Source of the DNA: Rhodoplanes tepidamans
GTDB lineage: Bacteria; Pseudomonadota; Alphaproteobacteria; Rhizobiales; Xanthobacteraceae
Direction of reading: 5' to 3'
DNA: 64,000 nt
Assembly (NCBI RefSeq): GCF_030813915.1
Contig: NZ_JAUSUJ010000006.1
Location: forward strand, 186,001-250,000
Within the stretch, counting starts at the first letter, position 1. Each line of letters opens with the position of its first letter. A program made the position numbers and the translations under genes. A model generated the notes under the pieces. The model ran no database searches. It saw nothing but the letters and a program-made list of their open reading frames with translations, and had not been told where the DNA came from. This document shows positions 60,327-64,000 of the stretch, piece after piece.

Positions 60327-61505
60327 ATGCTCAAGCAGATCACCGCCGTCACGCTCATCAACCTGAAGAGCATCCCGCAGCGCTTCTGGCTGTCGCTGTC
60401 GACCGTGGTCGCCGTCGCGCTGGTCGTGATGGTGCTGCTGTCGTTCCTCGCCATGTCGGCCGGCTTCCGCCGGACGCTGGCGAGCTCGGGGGCCGACGAC
60501 GTCGCCATCGCGCTGCGCGCCGGCGCCCGGGCCGAGCTCAACAGCGTCATCGCGCGCGACCAGGTGCGCCTGCTGGAGGACGCGCCGGGCGTCGCCCGCG
60601 ACGCCCAGGGCAGGCCGCTCGCCTCGGCCGAGCTCTACCTGGTGGTCGACGGCATCAAGCGCACCACCGGCACCAAGGCGAACCTGCCGCTGCGCGGCAT
60701 CGGCGAGGCCGGCGCCGCGATCCGCAAGGGCATCCGGCTGGTCGAGGGCCGCATGTTCGCGCCGGGCAGCAACGAGGTGGTGGTCGGCAAGAGCCTGCTG
60801 CGCGAGTTCCAGGGCTTCGAGCTCGGCCAGACGGTGAAGTTCGGCACCGGCCGGTGGACCGTGGTCGGCGTCTTCGAGGCGGACGGCAGCGTGTTCGAGT
60901 CGGAGATCTGGGCCGATCTTCCGGTCGTGCAGAGCCTGTTCAACCGCCCCAACACGTTCCAGATTCTGCGCGCCCGGCTCACCGGGCCGGAGGCGCTGGC
61001 GCAGCTGAAGGCCTACAACGATGGCGATCCGCGGCTGAAGCTCGACGTCAAGTCGGAGCAGGAATACTTCTCCGAGCAGTCGTCGCAGACCTCCGACCTG
61101 ATCCAGAAGCTCGGCTGGCCGCTCGCCATCGCGATGGCGTTCGGGGCGCTCGCCGGCGCGCTCAACACCATGTACTCGTCGGTGGCCTCCCGCTCGGTCG
61201 AGATCGCCACGCTGCGCGCCATCGGCTTCGGCGGCTTTCCGGCCTTCGTCGGCACGCTGGTCGAGTCGCTGCTGCTCGCCGGCGTCGGCGGCGTCATCGG
61301 TGCGGTCGCGACCTGGCTGATCTTCGACGGCTTCTCGGCGGCGACGCTGGGCGCGAGCTTCACCCAGATCGTGTTCAGCTTCCGGCTCACCCCGGCCCTG
61401 ATCGGCCAGGGCGTCGCGCTGGCCCTGATCGTCGGCCTGATCGGCGGCCTCCTGCCGGCGATCCGGGCCGCCCGCATGCCGATCGTCCAGGGGCTGCAGG
61501 GCTAA
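60327..61505 (+). CDS. ABC exporter permease, FtsX/MacB type (second)
   Basis: 392 residues. N-terminal helix (LSLSTVVAVALVVMVLLSFL), periplasmic MacB-like domain (GKSLLREFQGFELGQTVKFG, WTVVGVFEADGSVFESEIWA) and C-terminal FtsX helices with MYSSVASRSVEIATLRAIGF and IGGLLPAIRAARMPIVQGLQ. The ATG at 60327 follows the first permease after one base. It pairs with the first permease as a heterodimer; the cargo is unknown. Confidence 0.93.
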   Translation: MLKQITAVTLINLKSIPQRFWLSLSTVVAVALVVMVLLSFLAMSAGFRRTLASSGADDVAIALRAGARAELNSVIARDQVRLLEDAPGVARDAQGRPLASAELYLVVDGIKRTTGTKANLPLRGIGEAGAAIRKGIRLVEGRMFAPGSNEVVVGKSLLREFQGFELGQTVKFGTGRWTVVGVFEADGSVFESEIWADLPVVQSLFNRPNTFQILRARLTGPEALAQLKAYNDGDPRLKLDVKSEQEYFSEQSSQTSDLIQKLGWPLAIAMAFGALAGALNTMYSSVASRSVEIATLRAIGFGGFPAFVGTLVESLLLAGVGGVIGAVATWLIFDGFSAATLGASFTQIVFSFRLTPALIGQGVALALIVGLIGGLLPAIRAARMPIVQGLQG

Positions 61506-61515
61506 TTCTCTCCGT

Positions 61516-61622
61516 CGTTCCGGGGCGCGGGCTGCAAGCCCGGGAACCCGGAATCCAACCCCGCCCGCGGAGTTCGCCGCTGGATTCCGGGTTCGAGTGC
61601 CTTCGGCACTCGCCCCGGAATG
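61516..61622. repeat. Dispersed ~100-bp palindromic repeat, copy 2
   Basis: CGTTCCGGGGCG at the left pairs with CGCCCCGGAATG at the right; AACCCGGAATCCA and TGGATTCCGGGTT pair inside. Matches the unit at 18642-18740 in all four arms with a different central part. It sits between the convergent exporter and homospermidine synthase genes. Confidence 0.8.
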
Positions 61623-61633
61623 ACCAGCTTCGC

Positions 61634-63064
61634 TCACCCCACCAGCACGTTCCTGAACTGCCAGGGATCGGTCTCGTCGATGTCCTCGGGGAAGAAGCCC
61701 GGGCGGCCGGTGAGCGGGGTCCAGTCCGTGTAGGTGCCGATCACCGGGCCGAGATAGGGGCGCTGCACCTCGAGACAGCGGCGGAAGTCCATGTCGTCGG
61801 CCTCGACGATGCCGGCCTCCGGATTCTCCAGCGCCCACACCATGCCGGCCAGCACCGCCGAGGTGACCTGCAGGCCGGTGGCGTTCTGGTACGGCGCCAG
61901 CTCGCGGGTCTCGTCGATGGAGAGCTGCGAGCCGTACCAATAGGCGTTCCTGGCGTGCCCGTAGAGCAGCACGCCGAGCTCGTCGATGCCGTCGACGATC
62001 TCGTTCTCGTCGAGAATGTGGATCTTGTCCTGCCGCTTGCCGGCGGCGCCGAACATCTCGTGCAGCGACAGCACGGCGTCGTTGGCCGGGTGATAGGCGT
62101 AGTGGCAGGTCGGCCGGTAGACGACCTCGGCGCCGTCCCGCACCGTCAGATAGTCGGCGATCGAGATCGACTCGTTGTGCGTCACCAGGAAGCCGTACTG
62201 GGCCTGCGCGGTCGGCGTCCACGAGCGCACCCGCGTGTTGGCGCCCGGCTGCAGCAGATAGATGGCGGCGCCGCAGCCGGTGTCGTGGGTGCGGCCGTTC
62301 TGCGGCATCCAGGTCTCGTGCGTGCCCCAGCCGAGCTCGGCCGGCTGCATGCCCTCCGACACGAAGCCTTCGACCGACCAGGTGTTGACGAAGACGTTCT
62401 GCGGCTTGGGGTGCTTGGCCCGCTGGGTGTCGCGCTCGGCGATGTGGATGCCCTTCACGCCCAGCCGCTGGGCCAGGCGGCCCCAGCCGTCGCGGGTGGT
62501 CGGCACCATCGTCTCGACGCCGGTGTCGCGGGCGATGTCGAGCAGCGCCTGCTTGACGAACCACGACACCATGCCGGGATTGGCGCCGCAGCACGACACC
62601 GCCGTGATGCCACCGGGACTGCGACGGCGCGCCTCCAGCACGCGCTCGCGCAGCATGTAGTTCGAACGCGCGGCCGGGCTCGCCGACTTGTCGAAATAGA
62701 GGCCCGGCCACGGCTCGGCGACGGTGTCGATGTAGAAGCAGCCGAGCTCGCGGCAGAGCTCCATGATGGCGACCGACGAGGTGTCGACCGAGAGGTTCAC
62801 GCAGAAGCCGCGGCCGCCGCCCTTGGTCAGCAGCGGCGGCAGCAGCTCACGATAGTTGTCGCGCGTCACCGCCTCGTGGACGAAGCGGATGCCGCGCTCG
62901 TCGAGCAGGCGGCGGTCGGCGTCGCTCGGGTCGATCACGACCATGCGCGACTTGTCGAACTGAAAATGCCGCTCGATCAGCGGCAGGGTTCCCTTCCCGA
63001 TCGAGCCGAACCCGATCATGACGATCGGTCCGTCGATTCGGGCGTGCACGGGCCAGGTGGTCAT
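61634..63064 (-). CDS. hss: Homospermidine synthase
   Basis: 476 residues. NAD-binding motif VMIGFGSIGKGTLPLIERHF, VVIDPSDADRRLLDERGIRF, GFCVNLSVDTSSVAIMELC, YIDTVAEPWPGLYFD, and SCCGANPGMVSWFVKQALL are diagnostic of bacterial homospermidine synthase, which joins two putrescines (or putrescine and spermidine). ATG at 63064. It is followed upstream on the same strand by a GNAT gene and the end of an ornithine-type decarboxylase, so a polyamine gene group is clear. Confidence 0.97.
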   Translation of the reverse strand: MTTWPVHARIDGPIVMIGFGSIGKGTLPLIERHFQFDKSRMVVIDPSDADRRLLDERGIRFVHEAVTRDNYRELLPPLLTKGGGRGFCVNLSVDTSSVAIMELCRELGCFYIDTVAEPWPGLYFDKSASPAARSNYMLRERVLEARRRSPGGITAVSCCGANPGMVSWFVKQALLDIARDTGVETMVPTTRDGWGRLAQRLGVKGIHIAERDTQRAKHPKPQNVFVNTWSVEGFVSEGMQPAELGWGTHETWMPQNGRTHDTGCGAAIYLLQPGANTRVRSWTPTAQAQYGFLVTHNESISIADYLTVRDGAEVVYRPTCHYAYHPANDAVLSLHEMFGAAGKRQDKIHILDENEIVDGIDELGVLLYGHARNAYWYGSQLSIDETRELAPYQNATGLQVTSAVLAGMVWALENPEAGIVEADDMDFRRCLEVQRPYLGPVIGTYTDWTPLTGRPGFFPEDIDETDPWQFRNVLVG

Positions 63065-63192
63065 CGCGGGTGCTCCGAAACAGAAGTGGATGGAAGACGG
63101 GACGGCGCGGCGTGCTCACCGGCCCCTGGAAGCAAGGCGAGGAGCACGCCGCAAAATGGCGCGCCCCCGTGAACGACAAACGACGGCAAAGA

Positions 63193-63765
63193 TCAAGCCG
63201 CCCGCGGCAGCGGCAGACCGGTCACGCCGGCGGGGCGGCGAACCGCCCTCCTCGCGGCCCCGGCCGGGAGCCGCTGCGTCACCGTCCCGGCGGCGCCGGC
63301 CAGGGCGCCCGGCACGAGCTCGCGGGCGAGCAGCCGCGGCTCGGGACCGTTCGGCATCCCCAGGCCCGCCGTGACCGCGGCCGAAAAACCGAAGCGCGCG
63401 TAGTAGGGCGCGTCGCCGACCAGCAGCACGGCGGCGTGGCCGCGCCGCGTGGCCTCGGCGAGCGCATGCCGCATCAGCGCGGCGCCGATGCCTTCGCCCT
63501 GGCGGTCCGGGTCGACGGCGAGCGGCCCGAGCAGCAGCCCGTCGCGGCCGCCGGCGGACACCGGCCACAGCCGCACCGTGCCGACGAGACGCTCGCGTCC
63601 GTCCGGACCGGACGCGACCGCGACCAGCGCCAGGCCGGCCGCCGGCAGGTTGCCGGCACGCAGGCGCTCGGAGCCCTTGGTGAAGCGGCACGGACCCATG
63701 GCCCGGTCGAGCAGAGCCTCGCGGGCCGGCACGTCGGCCGGCCGCTCGGGACGAATCGTGATCAT
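63193..63765 (-). CDS. GNAT family N-acetyltransferase
   Basis: 190 residues. ITIRPERPADVPAREALLDR is a YhbS-like GNAT start; LLLGPLAVDPDRQGEGIGAA holds the acetyl-CoA pyrophosphate loop (QGEGIG), and GDAPYYARFGFSAA is the late signature. The ATG at 63765 is used; the frame upstream runs into a dispersed repeat (DGRDKPGHDG) and is not part of the protein. Its position between hss and the decarboxylase hints at polyamine acetylation, which is inference. Confidence 0.9.
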   Translation of the reverse strand: MITIRPERPADVPAREALLDRAMGPCRFTKGSERLRAGNLPAAGLALVAVASGPDGRERLVGTVRLWPVSAGGRDGLLLGPLAVDPDRQGEGIGAALMRHALAEATRRGHAAVLLVGDAPYYARFGFSAAVTAGLGMPNGPEPRLLARELVPGALAGAAGTVTQRLPAGAARRAVRRPAGVTGLPLPRAA

Positions 63766-63836
63766 GGCAGCATCCCCCGCCACTGAAAGCGTGCCCGGCC
63801 AAGGTTCCGGGCAGGGACCGGCAAAACGCAGGCCGT

Positions 63837-63918
63837 CATGGCCGGGCTTGTCCCGGCCATCCACGTTTTCGGGTGAGACGGACGTTGCGCGTGGGTGCCC
63901 GGGACCAGCCCGGGCATG
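63837..63918. repeat. Dispersed palindromic repeat (CATGGCCGGGCTTGTCCCGG family)
   Basis: CATGGCCGGGCTTGTCCCGG at the left and CCCGGGACCAGCCCGGGCAT at the right form partly complementary ends around a 35-base centre with CCACG/CGTGG. When translated it gives the DGRDKPGHDG string, familiar from false proteins in Hyphomicrobiales genomes. It lies between the GNAT gene and the decarboxylase end. Confidence 0.75.
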
Positions 63919-63937
63919 ACGAGTCAGAGACGCTGAC

Positions 63938-64000
63938 TCAGATGTGGTACGTCTTCAGCGGCGCGAAGCCGTTGAACGCCACGGCCGAGTAGGTCGACGT
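63938..64000 (-). CDS. Ornithine/lysine-type PLP decarboxylase (3' end only)
   Basis: Only the last 20 codons are inside the window. Read on the minus strand they end STYSAVAFNGFAPLKTYHI followed by TGA at 63938-63940, which matches the C-terminal YS.VGFNGF.PLK.Y.I of eukaryotic-type (alanine-racemase-fold) ornithine decarboxylases found in alphaproteobacteria. It would supply putrescine for homospermidine synthase encoded downstream on the same strand. Confidence 0.8.
   Translation of the reverse strand, partial: TSTYSAVAFNGFAPLKTYHI

Noticed and set aside
63766-63864. N-terminal extension of the GNAT protein beginning DGRDKPGHDG
   Set aside because: That string is the translation of a dispersed intergenic repeat, and the GNAT fold starts at 63765.

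Overview
The window is about 70% GC, with dense genes, many ATGA or GTGA stop/start overlaps and GTG starts. It looks like a chromosome segment of an alphaproteobacterium in the order Hyphomicrobiales (Rhodoplanes/Bradyrhizobium-like). Supporting evidence is the block dnaK-dnaJ-pmtA-pyrF-DUF1330-dapB, a phospholipid N-methyltransferase, phaR/phaA, homospermidine synthase, an alphaproteobacterial heat-shock promoter (CTTG-N17-CCTATATG), CtrA-type TTAA-N7-TTAA sites and dispersed palindromic repeats of the kind common in this order. No phage, insertion sequence, CRISPR array or rRNA was seen. The genus assignment is inference.

Layout. 1-5.2 kb: start of a decarboxylating-dehydrogenase gene, a DUF3775 gene, apaG, then an envelope O-acylation operon (OpgC-like acyltransferase, a catalytically dead SGNH protein, an intact SGNH protein) and a SCO1 copper chaperone. 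5.2-11.5 kb: surface-sugar genes (sulfotransferase, UGM-like flavoprotein, GtrA, a GT-C-like membrane protein, GT87). 11.5-23.8 kb: housekeeping genes (dnaKJ, pmtA, pyrF, dapB, gpmI, Ada-like methyltransferase, nth) and a fluoride-riboswitch operon (crcB-DUF190); a DUF6883/DUF4926 gene pair decayed by stop codons lies inside. 23.8-25.5 kb: NQO-like flavoprotein and a small, less GC-rich patch with a ribbon-helix-helix regulator. 25.5-34.3 kb: fhs and a GntR regulator, divergent from a seven-gene operon of transport plus amide-ring catabolism (NMT1-type binding protein, hydantoinase-like amidohydrolase, SDR, DUF1445, GlcG, ABC ATPase, permease). 34.4-38.8 kb: an operon with two paralogous alpha/beta hydrolases flanking a type-B carboxylesterase. 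39.5 kb: initiator tRNA. 39.7-49.7 kb: CHAD, MgtC, a secreted papain-like protease, a large autotransporter with a CtrA-type site, GlsB-like protein, a cation/H+ antiporter and a BKACE enzyme. 49.9-56.2 kb: small secreted protein, EAL phosphodiesterase, phaR, phaA, methyltransferase. 56.3-64 kb: GST, a MacAB/DevBCA-like exporter (adaptor, ATPase, two permeases), and polyamine genes (hss, GNAT, end of an ornithine-type decarboxylase).

The most unusual items are the OpgC/SGNH operon with its all-residues-lost pseudoenzyme, the uncharacterised hydantoinase-ABC operon with candidate GntR operators, the three-hydrolase operon, the doubly inactivated DUF6883/DUF4926 pair, and the CtrA-like sites in front of the autotransporter and the c-di-GMP phosphodiesterase. 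All functions come from reading the sequence against remembered family features; no database search was run.
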